Shown: positions 27,967 through 38,189, numbered from the stretch's first letter. The stretch is 64,000 nt of DNA from Pseudocolwellia sp049933045 (GCF_049933045.1 NZ_CP187926.1:2480001-2544000); one strand, 5' to 3'. The notes: a model not told the origin generated them from the sequence alone. Numbers and translations: made by a program.

Positions 27967-28776
27967 ATGAGATCGGCTTTTTATATTTCAGACGGAACAG
28001 CAATAACTTCAGAAGTATTTGGACATGCGCTGCTATCCCTTTTCCCTACTGAGTTTGAACATCACACTATTTCATTTGTTGAAAATACAGAACAAGCTTT
28101 GCTTGCGAGAGATAAAATTAACAAGGCAAGTAAGCGCGCAGGTGAGCTACCCCTAGTTTTTCATACCTTTGTAAATCCTGAGATAAGAGAGATTATTGAT
28201 GGCTGTGAAGCCGTAATTTATAACTTTCTTGAGCACTTTATACCGCCTCTTGAAAAACAATTGGGCATAAAAGCGAATCCTCAACCTCACAGAACACACA
28301 GTATTCATGAGAAAAGTTACGATAATAGAATCGACGCCGTTAACTTTGCACTAGCCAATGACGATGGAACGAACATCAGTAACTACGAACATGCCGATGT
28401 TATTTTAGTCGGAGTATCACGCTCAGGAAAAACGCCATCAGCGCTATATTTAGCCTTACAATATGGCATAAAGGCAGCAAACTACCCTTTTATCGACGAA
28501 GATATGGAACACTTAAAGATCCCTGAGTTTTTAAGAAAGTTCAAAAAGAAAATTTTTGGTTTAACCATTGATGCTGACCGTTTAATGGATATTAGGAATA
28601 ACCGTATATCAAACAGTAAATATGCATCAGCACGTCAATGTAGAATGGAGCTGAAAGAAGTTGAGAAGCTGTACAAAAAAGAGAAAATTCCATTTATTAA
28701 TACCACTAAATTTTCGGTTGAAGAGATCACAGCAAAAATACTGTCTGAAATGAAGTTACGACGCCGTAAGTATTAA
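27967..28776 (+). CDS. ppsR: PEP synthase regulatory protein (bifunctional kinase/pyrophosphorylase)
   Basis: A 269-residue PSRP/DUF299 protein. It begins RSAFYISDGTAITSE, carries the P-loop GVSRSGKTPSAL (about 149-160) and the family segment YPFIDEDMEH. It phosphorylates PEP synthase using ADP and reverses this with inorganic phosphate. It is transcribed divergently from ppsA, the standard arrangement; the 243-bp space between them must hold both promoters. Confidence 0.95.
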   Translation: MRSAFYISDGTAITSEVFGHALLSLFPTEFEHHTISFVENTEQALLARDKINKASKRAGELPLVFHTFVNPEIREIIDGCEAVIYNFLEHFIPPLEKQLGIKANPQPHRTHSIHEKSYDNRIDAVNFALANDDGTNISNYEHADVILVGVSRSGKTPSALYLALQYGIKAANYPFIDEDMEHLKIPEFLRKFKKKIFGLTIDADRLMDIRNNRISNSKYASARQCRMELKEVEKLYKKEKIPFINTTKFSVEEITAKILSEMKLRRRKY

Positions 28777-28800
28777 CATTTATTCAATCACTTCTTGTTA

Positions 28801-28840
28801 TATAAAGAGCCAAGTTAACTCAATAACTTTGCTCTTTATA
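28801..28840. terminator. Inverted repeat between ppsR and the TonB receptor gene
   Basis: TATAAAGAGC (28801-28810) pairs perfectly with GCTCTTTATA (28831-28840) around a 20-nt loop. It lies between convergent genes, 25 bp after the ppsR stop, so it probably acts as a shared terminator. Confidence 0.65.
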
Positions 28841-28867
28841 TTGCTTACCTCTTAGCTTAGACCTATT

Positions 28868-31000
28868 TTAAAACTGATAACTAGCACCCAAGTTAACGGT
28901 TGTTCCTAAGCCTTTTACGTTATAACCACTGTAAGTATATGCCTGTGATTTTGACGGATAATAGTCTTGGTTAAACAAGTTTTCTATACCAATAAAAGCC
29001 GACCAATCTTGGTTCATTTCATAGTTACCGCTCACGTTGAAAATATGGTAACTATCTACAGGACCATTAGTTCCTAAGTAAACACCATCTTCAGGAGTGA
29101 ATTTTTTACGATCTCCAACATACAAATAAGTTAATGATAAGCTGGCATTCTCAAGTGGTTGCCAATTAACGTTTACTGTTCCTTTAGGAGCACTAATTTG
29201 TTGAGCGCCTAAATAAATATCATTGGCTGTATCTTTCCCTTCAACCCACGCATAAGTTGCTGTTATATCGAGTTCATCACTCATGTTATAAATGGCTAGC
29301 ACTTCATAACCGTATATTTCTTGCGGCGCTCTAACAGGAACATATATGCCTGTTAGAGGATTATAGGTATTGGTTGTACCTAATTCAGAAGTACTACGAT
29401 AGGCTGAAAATTCTAAACGTAGTTTATTTATTTCTGACGTAATACCTATTTCATAGTTATCTATAATTGAGGCTTCAGTTTGTATTAATGCAATGTCAGT
29501 TACGGTAGCCGTACGTAACAATCGCCCTATATCCGAAATATCAGAACCTTGAGAGTAACTTGCAAAAGGTTGAAAGTAGTCTGCCATATTATAGCGAATA
29601 CCTACATTGTAAGTTGTCGCTCGGTAATTCAGTACATCCCCAACCACATCAACAGGAACTGAACATACATCAACAGCGGCACACAATTTTAGCGTGCTGT
29701 AATCATCTACTTTTAGATCAATTTCTTCATGTCTAATACCCGCTTTAATAATTAGATTATCTTGAATAACCCACTTACTTTGTACAAAACCAGCTAAGTT
29801 TTCCATATCCATTTCAGGTACCCAAAAACGTCCATCTACTAATGGTTGAGAAGTAACATCATTAAGCGCATCAATACCGTAAATAAAAGTCGCTTCAACA
29901 TTATCCCATTCGAACTGACTGTTTAACGTAACACGCAGGCCTTTTTTATCTGATTTGATCAAAGATTGACCACCTACATAACCATCATCAAGGTTCGCTA
30001 AAACAGGCGAAAAGAAAAAGATATTTTCAACATCTTGAGCATAAGCATCAATCACTAATTGAGTATTTTCAAACAAAGCCTCATCAGTATATTTGATCAT
30101 CATATTATGGTTATTAGGACCTTGTGGCTCACCTAAAGCCGAAGTTCCTTCAGGAGCACGAATTGCGTAAGTTTTAACTCCTGTATTTACACTACCAACC
30201 ACATCAACCAAGTCACTCTCTTGCTTAGATTCGTAATAGTTATAAACAAATTGAAGCGAAATATCATCGGTAAATTGATAACCTAATTTCGTGAAATAAT
30301 TTTCCATTTTGGCTTCTGACAAACCGTATTTCAGACCAATAACATCGCCTTCTGCATCTCTTTGCAGACCATTTTCTTCATAACTTGCGCTAGCAACGTA
30401 ACTAAACTTGTCTAGTTGCCCATTGATCATACCCTCGACACGCTGACCAGAACTGTCTTCTAGTTTTACCGCACTAAAGCGATTAGACACACTAAACTTA
30501 CCGCTTATCTTTTTATCACTGGCCGCTTTTTTTGTGATGTAGTTAATAATACCGCCAGCCGCACCATTGCCATAAATAGACGTAGCACCTTTGATGACTT
30601 CAATTCGCTCTATAACATTGGCATCAACCGTTCTAATACCTAAAGATCCATTTCGTAATGGAGTTGACTGTGGCACTCCATCTATCATGACTAAAGGAGA
30701 GCGACCACGTAGAGTTTGACTAGAGTTACTCGATGTACCTGTACTTGGAGCTAAACCTGGAACTAGCGTTGCTAGTAGTGTTTGTAATTCGTGGGATACT
30801 TTGAGTTGAGTTTCTATTTGTTGGCGATTAATGATAGTAATTGAAGCGGGAACTTCATCAATACTTTCAACAATCCTGCTACCCGAAACAACAATTCGTT
30901 CAATATTAACTTCATTTATTTTTTCGTTATTAGTCAGTGTTTCTGCATTCGCACTATGTGCAATAAGAAGTGCAAGCAAGCTCAATCGAGTTTTAATCAT
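28868..31000 (-). CDS. TonB-dependent outer-membrane receptor (iron/siderophore type)
   Basis: A receptor of about 710 residues. The ATG at 31000 gives a proper signal peptide (MIKTRLSLLALLIAHSANA); a GTG 16 codons upstream is open but would spoil it. A TonB-box-like segment NIERIVVSG precedes the plug domain (about 45-150: DEVPASITIINRQQIE, LRGRSPLVMIDGVPQ, ERIEVIKGATSIYGNGAAGGIINYITK). The 22-strand barrel ends in a terminal Phe (GASYQF). A Fur box lies about 55 bp upstream, so iron starvation should induce it. The ligand is unknown, but the plug resembles siderophore receptors. Confidence 0.92.
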   Translation of the reverse strand: MIKTRLSLLALLIAHSANAETLTNNEKINEVNIERIVVSGSRIVESIDEVPASITIINRQQIETQLKVSHELQTLLATLVPGLAPSTGTSSNSSQTLRGRSPLVMIDGVPQSTPLRNGSLGIRTVDANVIERIEVIKGATSIYGNGAAGGIINYITKKAASDKKISGKFSVSNRFSAVKLEDSSGQRVEGMINGQLDKFSYVASASYEENGLQRDAEGDVIGLKYGLSEAKMENYFTKLGYQFTDDISLQFVYNYYESKQESDLVDVVGSVNTGVKTYAIRAPEGTSALGEPQGPNNHNMMIKYTDEALFENTQLVIDAYAQDVENIFFFSPVLANLDDGYVGGQSLIKSDKKGLRVTLNSQFEWDNVEATFIYGIDALNDVTSQPLVDGRFWVPEMDMENLAGFVQSKWVIQDNLIIKAGIRHEEIDLKVDDYSTLKLCAAVDVCSVPVDVVGDVLNYRATTYNVGIRYNMADYFQPFASYSQGSDISDIGRLLRTATVTDIALIQTEASIIDNYEIGITSEINKLRLEFSAYRSTSELGTTNTYNPLTGIYVPVRAPQEIYGYEVLAIYNMSDELDITATYAWVEGKDTANDIYLGAQQISAPKGTVNVNWQPLENASLSLTYLYVGDRKKFTPEDGVYLGTNGPVDSYHIFNVSGNYEMNQDWSAFIGIENLFNQDYYPSKSQAYTYSGYNVKGLGTTVNLGASYQF

Positions 31001-31055
31001 TATCAATCCGTTTGATAGTTGGTGGAAGTGGGTAAATAAATTACGCACTGATCTT

Positions 31056-31075
31056 AATGGTAATGATTATCATTT
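31056..31075. promoter_or_regulatory. Fur box
   Basis: AATGGTAATGATTATCATTT matches the Fur consensus palindrome (GATAATGATTATC-type core) closely. It is 56 bp upstream of the TonB receptor ATG and about 100 bp before the divergent EEP-protein start, so one site could repress both under iron-replete conditions. Confidence 0.8.
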
Positions 31076-31144
31076 GCAATGATGATTTAAGAGTTTATTC
31101 ATATAAAGTTATTGAGCGTTTAATAAAGGCTCGTTTTTATTTAA

Positions 31145-31196
31145 AAACATGGATAAACAATGAGGTATAATTATGACTCATTGTTTATCCATGTTT
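31145..31196 (+). repeat. Perfect 20-bp inverted repeat spanning the EEP-gene start
   Basis: AAACATGGATAAACAATGAG (31145-31164) is the exact complement of 31177-31196, with a 12-nt loop. The GAGG ribosome site ends at the arm/loop boundary and the predicted ATG at 31173 is in the loop, so an RNA hairpin would occlude initiation; as DNA it could be an operator. Confidence 0.85.
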
Positions 31197-32513
31197 ATTC
31201 AGGTTAATACCATTAAAGATATTGAGTCAAAAGAAAACCATCAAATAGAAACTTCAATCGAAAGTGCAAGTTCACACTTACCTGCATCAGAAATAAATAC
31301 TCAACTAAAAATTGCTACCTTCAATTTATTTAATTACCTAGAACCACCCAATGCTTATTATGATTTTGATCGTATTTATAGCGCTGAACAATGGGCAAAA
31401 AAACAAAATTGGATCAGCGCATACTTAAAAGAATACCAACCACATATCATTGGTTTTCAAGAAGTATTTAGCCCTGAATCGCTTAAAGACTTAGTCGCCG
31501 AGCAAGGTTATAAATATTTTGCAGTAGTTGATGAACCTGAAGTAATTGATGACTTTATTTATCGTAGCCCAGTGGTCGCTATCGCCTCACGCTTTCCGAT
31601 AGTTGAAATAGCCACAGTAAAACCTAACCTTGAGTTAGCACAAACATTAGGACTAACTAACGAGTTTTCTTTTAGCCGACAAGTTATTCGAGCAACAATT
31701 GATGTACCACACATAGGTAACAGTGATTGTTATGTAGTGCATTTTAAATCTAAACGCTCAATGCTAAGTGTTGAAGAGCAAGAAAATAATTGGTCGCCTG
31801 AGAAAACTATTATCGAAAGCTTAAAAGCGAATATAGCGGGTGGTTGGGGATCAACCATTCAACGTGGTAGCGAAGCGACATTATTAATGATTGAAATGAT
31901 CGCTCGTCGTGAAGCCACAGATCATCCTATGGTACTCATGGGTGATTTTAATAATACGTTAAGCGACGGAGTTTTAAGTCACCTACTCACTGATGATTTA
32001 CGCTTTGTTTCATCAATAGATAAAGACGCCTATCTTGCCCAGTATTGCTTAAAAGATGCTTGGGATTTGTTTGAAGCCTTTACTCAAAATGAACACGCAA
32101 GTGAAAATTCTAGACTAGAAACTGATACAAATAGTCTTACAGATGAAAAATCTCAAGCTTCAGAAATTGCTGAAAACACTGATAGTAATAAACTTATTGA
32201 TAAGAATGAAAGTGCTGTTGCTATTGAAGACTCAGATACAAATCTAATAGACAACCCGTTAATTGCTAACAAAACAGCTGATGCTAACCAATTAGCACCC
32301 GCGCGAACACCTACTCATTATTATGGTGCTAGCAATTCAGTGCTCGATTATATTTTATTATCTTGTGAGTTTGACGCCGGTTATCACGATAGTCTGTATC
32401 AGGTAAGCGATTACCATACTTATGATAGGCATTTAATTAACCCTATATTTGATCGTGATGGTGAAAGTACAGATCATGGTGTTGTGTCGGTTACTTTGAC
32501 TTTGAGATCATAA
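31173..32513 (+). CDS. Endonuclease/exonuclease/phosphatase-family protein
   Basis: A 446-residue EEP-fold protein. The domain starts near residue 45 (LKIATFNLFNYLEPPNAYYDFDR) and has the usual metal/catalytic pieces: IIGFQEVF (Glu), MGDFNNTLSDG (Asp-Asn, about 255) and the terminal STDHGVVSVTL (Asp-His). A low-complexity Ser/Asp/Asn-rich insert (about 310-370) interrupts the last third before YGASNSVLDYILLS. Proteins of this fold cleave nucleic acids, phosphoinositides or other phosphodiesters; the substrate is not predictable. No signal peptide is seen. The start may be the ATG at 31173 (in a hairpin loop) or at 31191. Confidence 0.83.
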   Translation: MTHCLSMFIQVNTIKDIESKENHQIETSIESASSHLPASEINTQLKIATFNLFNYLEPPNAYYDFDRIYSAEQWAKKQNWISAYLKEYQPHIIGFQEVFSPESLKDLVAEQGYKYFAVVDEPEVIDDFIYRSPVVAIASRFPIVEIATVKPNLELAQTLGLTNEFSFSRQVIRATIDVPHIGNSDCYVVHFKSKRSMLSVEEQENNWSPEKTIIESLKANIAGGWGSTIQRGSEATLLMIEMIARREATDHPMVLMGDFNNTLSDGVLSHLLTDDLRFVSSIDKDAYLAQYCLKDAWDLFEAFTQNEHASENSRLETDTNSLTDEKSQASEIAENTDSNKLIDKNESAVAIEDSDTNLIDNPLIANKTADANQLAPARTPTHYYGASNSVLDYILLSCEFDAGYHDSLYQVSDYHTYDRHLINPIFDRDGESTDHGVVSVTLTLRS

Positions 32514-32600
32514 AAATAGCTTAAATTATCTTACGTAAGCTGTATACATAGCATCATCATTTTTCAATAAACTGTTAATTTTACAGATCCTTTAACTCTT

Positions 32601-33189
32601 TGTCGCGGTGGCGACGACACCCAAGGGGCGACGTACCGCCGCGCCTCCCCTTGGACCCCCTGCGACGCCCTTCTCAGTGAATCATAAATGTTTATTTTGA
32701 GCTTACAGTCAATACCTGCCGAAATTCGTCCATGAAAGCGGCAGTCTTCGCCGTCCTTGGCTCAGCTTGACTAACGCTAATCAAAATCTACATTTACTCA
32801 CTGAGATGGGAAGCTCGATCGCTGAAATTTAATAAAAATAATAACACCCCAAATAACTATAAAGGATCAATATTAAAGCTAATTAATCTAAGAATACAAA
32901 TCCAGAAGTTAGCACTAAGCCTGCTTTTTAAAATGCCGAATAAAATACTAATGTGCAGATATTATTGGCAGAACGCCAAAGAAGTGAAGTAGCATATGGA
33001 TTATGCTCAAGATGAACGGTAAAACGCAAGCCATGGATGGCAAAGAGTATAGTACGTTCTGAACGCTCGCTCGAAACATTAATATTTTATGATGAATACA
33101 TTTTAAAGCAGCGCCGAGGAAATCTAGATAAAGGTCAAGAGTGGTGCCAGCCTCCTATTTTTATTTTTGGGTGTAGCAATCACGCGAAA
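32601..33189 (+). repeat. Composite repeat element, copy I (within gene-free 32514-33393)
   Basis: A non-coding unit of about 590 bp. It opens with TGTCGCGGTGGCGACGACAC and ends near 33169-33187 with GGGTGTAGCAATCACGCGA, a decayed inverse of the opening. Inside, in order: stem CCAAGGGG/CCCCTTGG (32621-32654), CTGCGACGCCCTTCTCAG, a variable hairpin segment, CTGAGATGGGAAG with GATCGCT, then AATAAAATACTAATGTG, a GATGAACGGTAAAACGC block and the GCCATGGATGGC hairpin (33030-33041). All recur in the same order at 59855-60500. The remaining 200 bp up to the AlbA gene are AT-rich with nothing recognised. Confidence 0.8.
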
Positions 33190-33393
33190 AAATAATATAG
33201 AAAACAAAAGGTGTATAAAAATCAAACACACCTAGCATTTATCAGTAAAAAAATTAAAATTAAAATCATAGAAAAACATGAAAAGTAAACGCAATACAAC
33301 ATAAAAAACAATAGCTTACAAAGAGTGTCATTTATGTGTCCACTTTAGTTAGAGTAAAATGCCTTAAACATTAAGTTTTAAGGATTATTATTT

Positions 33394-34437
33394 ATGAGCG
33401 CAGCTTTAGAAGAACAAAGAGTTTTACTTGTACAAAAAATGTTATCTAACCATGAGGCTTTAATTAATAAAAAAAACTATCCAAATTATTACTATGAATA
33501 CAAAATACTAGATAAAATGAAAGATTTAGATAACTCAAATATCTCCATTATGTTTAATGAATGTTATAAATACCCTCAATTAAACAATGTATTACTTCCA
33601 ATAAAAGAATTGTTTAAACAACACAAAGATAGAGTTTTTCCGAGTGGATTAGAAAGTTGGATAAACGACATGTCAGTTTTAGCTCTCGGTATATATCGTG
33701 GAGAAAAATTGGCATACAATCAGTTCAAGTTTAAAATTGATCAAGGAGTTAGTGATGAATTTACAGTTCCTTATTATCAATTATGTATTAAAGCTTTTCA
33801 AAAATTATCCAAGGCTTGCAACTCATATCCTTTTGGTTCACAAGTAATTTTAGACTTAGCTAACAATGCCTCTTATCTTACAGGTGTTGCTAATATGAAT
33901 AATACTACAAAGCTTAAAATAATTCTTGAGTTAGATGTTTTAGAACTTACCTCTAATGCAAAAGAAATTCTAAAGTTATCAACTATGAAAGAAGGCAAGA
34001 ATATTGAATACAAATCATCAGTTACATACGATATAGAAAAAAATGAGAAAAATAAAAACCTTAAAAATGAGTGCACAAAAACTATTGCTTCTTTTCTTAA
34101 TTCAACTGGAGGTGTTTTATTAGTTGGGGTAGCTGATGATGGCGATATTCTTGGTTTGAAACAAGACTTGTCCTATTGTGAAAGTAATGACGATCGGTTT
34201 AATTTAAACTTTAAAGAAGCAATTAAAAATAAAATAGGCAGTGCCTTTTTTAATAATATTGAATGGGATCTTGAACAAGTTGATATTGATAAGAAAGTTC
34301 TAATGGTGAAGGTTAAAGCAGCTTCAAGTCCATGCTGGCATAATGAAACAGAGTTTTTTATTCGAAATAATGCTTCCAGTGATCAATTAAGATGTGAACA
34401 CGAACTAGCAATCTTTACAAAAGAGAGATTTAAATAA
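33394..34437 (+). CDS. AlbA/Schlafen-type DNA-binding-domain protein
   Basis: A 347-residue protein. The C-terminal 145 residues form an AlbA_2 (divergent AAA-4/Schlafen-like) domain: KEGKNIEYKSSVTYD with the conserved Glu/Lys, then ASFLNSTGGVLLVGVADDG and VKAASSPCWHNETEFFIRNN. The N-terminal 200 residues are helical and not recognised. This domain occurs in regulators and in several defence or mobile-element proteins. The gene sits directly after a composite repeat element, with AAGGATT before its ATG, and its neighbour is a convergent helicase. A defence role is only inferred from context. Confidence 0.8.
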   Translation: MSAALEEQRVLLVQKMLSNHEALINKKNYPNYYYEYKILDKMKDLDNSNISIMFNECYKYPQLNNVLLPIKELFKQHKDRVFPSGLESWINDMSVLALGIYRGEKLAYNQFKFKIDQGVSDEFTVPYYQLCIKAFQKLSKACNSYPFGSQVILDLANNASYLTGVANMNNTTKLKIILELDVLELTSNAKEILKLSTMKEGKNIEYKSSVTYDIEKNEKNKNLKNECTKTIASFLNSTGGVLLVGVADDGDILGLKQDLSYCESNDDRFNLNFKEAIKNKIGSAFFNNIEWDLEQVDIDKKVLMVKVKAASSPCWHNETEFFIRNNASSDQLRCEHELAIFTKERFK

Positions 34438-34524
34438 CAGTATTTATTACTGAAAAAAGTTATAAATAGCCCGCTATTGTAGATCTACCCATTAGCGCTA
34501 TCTTATATATTTCACTCTAACTAC

Positions 34525-36048
34525 CTAAATAACCATATCCTTCATAGCTAACGCGGTAATTAAACTACTCACTCTGCCTAATAAACCTTTAATGGTATTA
34601 TTTTGTGCGTGTAGTTCTTCCACTAATTTAGTCACGGTATCAACTAACGCATCACTGTAAGCAAAGCCAATAAGTGCGACAAGCTTAACCATATTGGCTT
34701 GCTCTAGCATTTTATGTTCATCGTTCTGCTGTTCGTAAACACTGTTTACTAGCTCAATGGTACTTACAAGTTTTTCCATTCGAGGACTTAGTCTAAGTAA
34801 TGCATCAGCACGTTTACTTTCTGACTTTTCAACTTGCTCTTTAGTGATCACTATTCTTGGACGAGGTTTTTTACGTGGTGTTTTTTTCTTAATTACTTTT
34901 CGTTCTATAGAATCGCTATAGCTAAACTCACCATCAACAAATTGACCAATGTTAGTGACACTTAAACGTTCTGACATTATCGCCGCAGACTTTGCAGTTT
35001 TACGTGTAAAGTCACGGTAGTCTTCAGCAAAACCATGAGTTGATATACATTGAGCTAAATCGAGTATCAGTGCATCTTTTTTACCTTCTGATGAACGTAA
35101 ACAACGTCCGATAATTTGAAGATACAATCTTAATATTTTGGTCGGTCTTGCTAATACAACACAATCGGTTTCTGGATCATCAAAGCCTATGGTTAACATA
35201 GACATATTAATGATTAACCTAACCTCGTTAGATTTGTATCTGCGGATACTTTCATCGTTATCAGCATTTGAACGCTTTGAGTGTACACGTTCATGTTTAA
35301 CACCCAATAAATGAAAGGCATCTGATAATGCTTCTACGTGGTTGATCGAGTTAGCAAAGAGCATAACTTTACGACCTTGAGACAAAGCATCATCAAGGGT
35401 TTGTTGTGCTACAAGTGAACAATGTTCTAATAGGATTAAATCTAAGCCAGAAACACTAAAGTCACCGCGATACATTTTCACGGCACTGTAATCTATTTCT
35501 TGAGAAAGGCTTGGTACTTTATATACAGGTTTAGCTAATTCGCCTGACTCTATTAATAGTTTAGTGGTGGTTTCTTCAATAAGCTCCATCGAGTTATCAA
35601 TGTAAACGCCTAATCTATCAATTGGTGTTGCGGTTAAACCTATAATTAAATCTGGAGAGAGTTCTTCACGCATAGCGATGTAAACACCGCCCATACAACC
35701 CACATGATATTCGTCGCGTAGCAATACATCACACTGTATGTTTAGGTGCTTTCTTCTTGTAAATGATTGTTCCATTACAAGTGTTACATCACCGCCAGCA
35801 ATGTATTTGTAGCCAGACTTAACCACACTAACAGTTACACCGTTAACGGTAAGGGTATGTAATAGTTGGGGAATTAATGCAGCATTACGTAAACTAACAA
35901 CAACTTTCTTGTCAGACATTGCTTGGCATAATTTGAGTATACAAATACTCTTACCACCACCAGTCGGCAGTGCAATAATCGAGTTTGCTCCTGCAGTAAT
36001 TGCCTTTTGAACACTGTTTATTTGATAATCTTTTTCTAATATCTGCAT
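34525..36048 (-). CDS. SF2 DEAD/DEAH-type helicase (RadD/phage-like)
   Basis: A 507-residue superfamily 2 helicase. Motifs in order: Q-like region near the start, Walker A PTGGGKS (28-34), Walker B DEYH (112-115), motif III GLTATP (about 135-140), helicase C domain with the switch KVMLFANSI, motif V MLTIGFDDPETDC and motif VI QIIGRCLRS (about 311-319). The C-terminal 130 residues carry a basic KKKTPRKKPRPR stretch and a helical tail. The compact form resembles RadD or phage-borne helicases. It is convergent with the AlbA-type gene, suggesting a two-gene accessory insertion. Confidence 0.88.
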   Translation of the reverse strand: MQILEKDYQINSVQKAITAGANSIIALPTGGGKSICILKLCQAMSDKKVVVSLRNAALIPQLLHTLTVNGVTVSVVKSGYKYIAGGDVTLVMEQSFTRRKHLNIQCDVLLRDEYHVGCMGGVYIAMREELSPDLIIGLTATPIDRLGVYIDNSMELIEETTTKLLIESGELAKPVYKVPSLSQEIDYSAVKMYRGDFSVSGLDLILLEHCSLVAQQTLDDALSQGRKVMLFANSINHVEALSDAFHLLGVKHERVHSKRSNADNDESIRRYKSNEVRLIINMSMLTIGFDDPETDCVVLARPTKILRLYLQIIGRCLRSSEGKKDALILDLAQCISTHGFAEDYRDFTRKTAKSAAIMSERLSVTNIGQFVDGEFSYSDSIERKVIKKKTPRKKPRPRIVITKEQVEKSESKRADALLRLSPRMEKLVSTIELVNSVYEQQNDEHKMLEQANMVKLVALIGFAYSDALVDTVTKLVEELHAQNNTIKGLLGRVSSLITALAMKDMVI

Positions 36049-36955
36049 ACTACTCGAGCTTGATTTTAGCGTTAGTTTGATTAAACACGTTTTGTCTGAT
36101 TATTATTTTATCACATTGCTAACATGGATTGATAAGCATCTTCTTGATGCTTCAAGTTTTTTTATCATTTATTCATTATAAGGGATGTTTCATTCTAAGC
36201 ACTAAAATACTCAGTTAATTTTAATAATAAAGCGTCATTATTATTTTTAACGACTTATTTACTGCTTACCTTACATAATAATATATAGGGTCAAAACATC
36301 AATTTTAAATGCTCAACACCTTTGCTTTTTCACTTTATTCCTACAATACAATCAATAACAACATAAAAAAACACCAACAAACCTGTATGACCAAAAACAA
36401 ACAAACCATTGCATACAAACAATATAACAATGAAAAAAATCAATTTTCAACATGCATTTTGGTTAACCATTTAACCATAAATGTTTATTACATCATCAAC
36501 ATTTAGGTTATACCTATGTATAAAACATCTATAAACAAATAAAAACAAATAAAAACAAAGTAACAAGTAATTGATATAATAACAATTAATTAAAGATACC
36601 CTGAATTGGATGGGCCAATTTAAAAATCAAACGAACCAAAATATAAATATTCAATTTCAAAAGCTTTATTCAATAACCTTCAAAAACAAAACTTACCAAA
36701 ATAAATTACATAGCTTACCAAAAAACATATAAAACTTAAAAAACGTTTGACTATTGGTAAGTTATAACGGCATAGTCTGTCACATGGTTCGGCCAGCTAT
36801 ACAAATAAATATAGGTTAATAATTTAACCAAGCTGAGTCGCTAGCCATTTAACATAATTAATAAACACAATAAAAAACCAATATTGTTGGTTCTACATTT
36901 AAACACTAATTTTTTATGTAGTTACTGATATGTATTAGGTCGGGGAAATAAAATA
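36049..36955. other. Long AT-rich non-coding stretch before the alginate lyase gene
   Basis: This 900-bp stretch is very AT-rich with runs such as AAACAAATAAAAACAAATAA (about 36534-36560). No convincing gene: a 65-codon plus-strand frame at 36309-36506 is Asn/Lys/Tyr-rich and judged spurious. Possible sites are GGTTAACCATTTAACC near 36461 and the hairpin GGTTAATAATTTAACC (36814-36829), about 125 bp before the lyase ATG. The AT content could mark silenced horizontally acquired DNA. Confidence 0.5.
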
Positions 36956-38116
36956 ATGTTCAATAAAAAATCACTAATTCTTGTAACAACTCTTTCTGCA
37001 ACAGCATGTCTTACTCAAGCAGCAACTATTAATAACGCTGGCTTAGAAAGTGGCTGGTCTGGTTGGGTAGAAAAAGAACCTGCAGCTATTTCAAGTAGCG
37101 CATACCAAGGATCAAGTTCTTTAAAAATTAAAGGCAGCCCAGGTCGTGTTCATCAGGTTGTTAGTGTAGAAAAGAATACTGAATATACCTTAAGTGCTTA
37201 TGTTAAAGGTAAAGGCCAAATCGGTATTAATGATAATAACGGTCTATTCAAAAACAAAAAATTTAATGAAAGTAATTGGACTAAAGTGTCTAAGACTTTT
37301 ACCACCAAAAATGAAACTACATTACAAGTTTTCGCAAAACATAATAACAGCTCAAGTGATGTTCGTTTTGATAACTTTGAACTAGTAGCAACTAATGATA
37401 ACTCTGGCGGCGGCGGTAATAGCGGTGCTGACATTCCAAGTATCATTACAAACGGTAACTTATTTGATCTTGAAGGTAGTGATCCACATCCATTAGTGAA
37501 CGATTCAACTTTAGTATTCGTACCTTTAGAAGCTCAACATACTACGTCTAATGGCGGCGGGTGGCGTCATGAATATAAGATCAAGCCTAGCGAACGCAAA
37601 GCTATGCATGATACTGATGAATCTTTTTCTGCAAACTATAAAGTAGAAATGTCTGACGGTGGTAAAACTATAGTAGCGCAGCACCATGGCAGCGATACCT
37701 CTACACTAATGAAAGTATATATTGCTGATTCTAATGAGAGCAAACTTACAGATAGCGTAGCAAGTAATGGGATATTTGATGTGTACGTGCGTATGCGTGG
37801 TGAAGGCGATTCTTCAGAAACTGTTTTCCCACTAGGTACAATAAGAAGTGGTGAGTCGTTTGACTTAACGATGACAAATGACAGAGGTCGTGTAAAAGTT
37901 ACTGCTTTAGGTAAAACTGCAGACTTAACAGTAGAAGATGATAGTAGTGCTTATTTCAAATTTGGTAACTACATACAATCACAATACCCTGGTGGCGATA
38001 GAGATGACTGTGGTTCACGTGGCGATTCGGAATCTTTTGCGGAATGTTTTGATGAAATTGGTATTACTACTTCGAAAATAACATTAACTGATGTAAGCTA
38101 CAGCAGTAATCATTAA
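36956..38116 (+). CDS. Secreted alginate lyase, PL7 family, with carbohydrate-binding domain
   Basis: A 386-residue exported enzyme. A signal peptide (1-22) leads to a carbohydrate-binding module of CBM4/9-like fold (about 25-147, ending VRFDNFELVAT), a Gly-rich linker (DNSGGGGNSG, 148-157) and a PL7 domain. PL7 motifs are GWRHEYKIK (202-210, catalytic Arg region), IVAQHHG (239-245, the Q-x-H motif) and YFKFGNYIQSQ near 330-340. It cleaves alginate by beta-elimination; the QHH rather than QIH form places it in a particular PL7 branch. Terminator follows. No other alginate gene is in the window, so it is an isolated utilisation gene. Confidence 0.9.
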   Translation: MFNKKSLILVTTLSATACLTQAATINNAGLESGWSGWVEKEPAAISSSAYQGSSSLKIKGSPGRVHQVVSVEKNTEYTLSAYVKGKGQIGINDNNGLFKNKKFNESNWTKVSKTFTTKNETTLQVFAKHNNSSSDVRFDNFELVATNDNSGGGGNSGADIPSIITNGNLFDLEGSDPHPLVNDSTLVFVPLEAQHTTSNGGGWRHEYKIKPSERKAMHDTDESFSANYKVEMSDGGKTIVAQHHGSDTSTLMKVYIADSNESKLTDSVASNGIFDVYVRMRGEGDSSETVFPLGTIRSGESFDLTMTNDRGRVKVTALGKTADLTVEDDSSAYFKFGNYIQSQYPGGDRDDCGSRGDSESFAECFDEIGITTSKITLTDVSYSSNH

Positions 38117-38189
38117 TATTAGAAAGCTAATCCCAGAAAATTAGCATCAAAATATTAATACTAGAATAACCAATTATTGAATTGAAATA

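Noticed and set aside
36309..36506. Plus-strand 65-codon open frame
   Set aside because: Asn/Lys/Tyr/Thr-rich composition expected of random AT-rich DNA, no ribosome site, no domain character.
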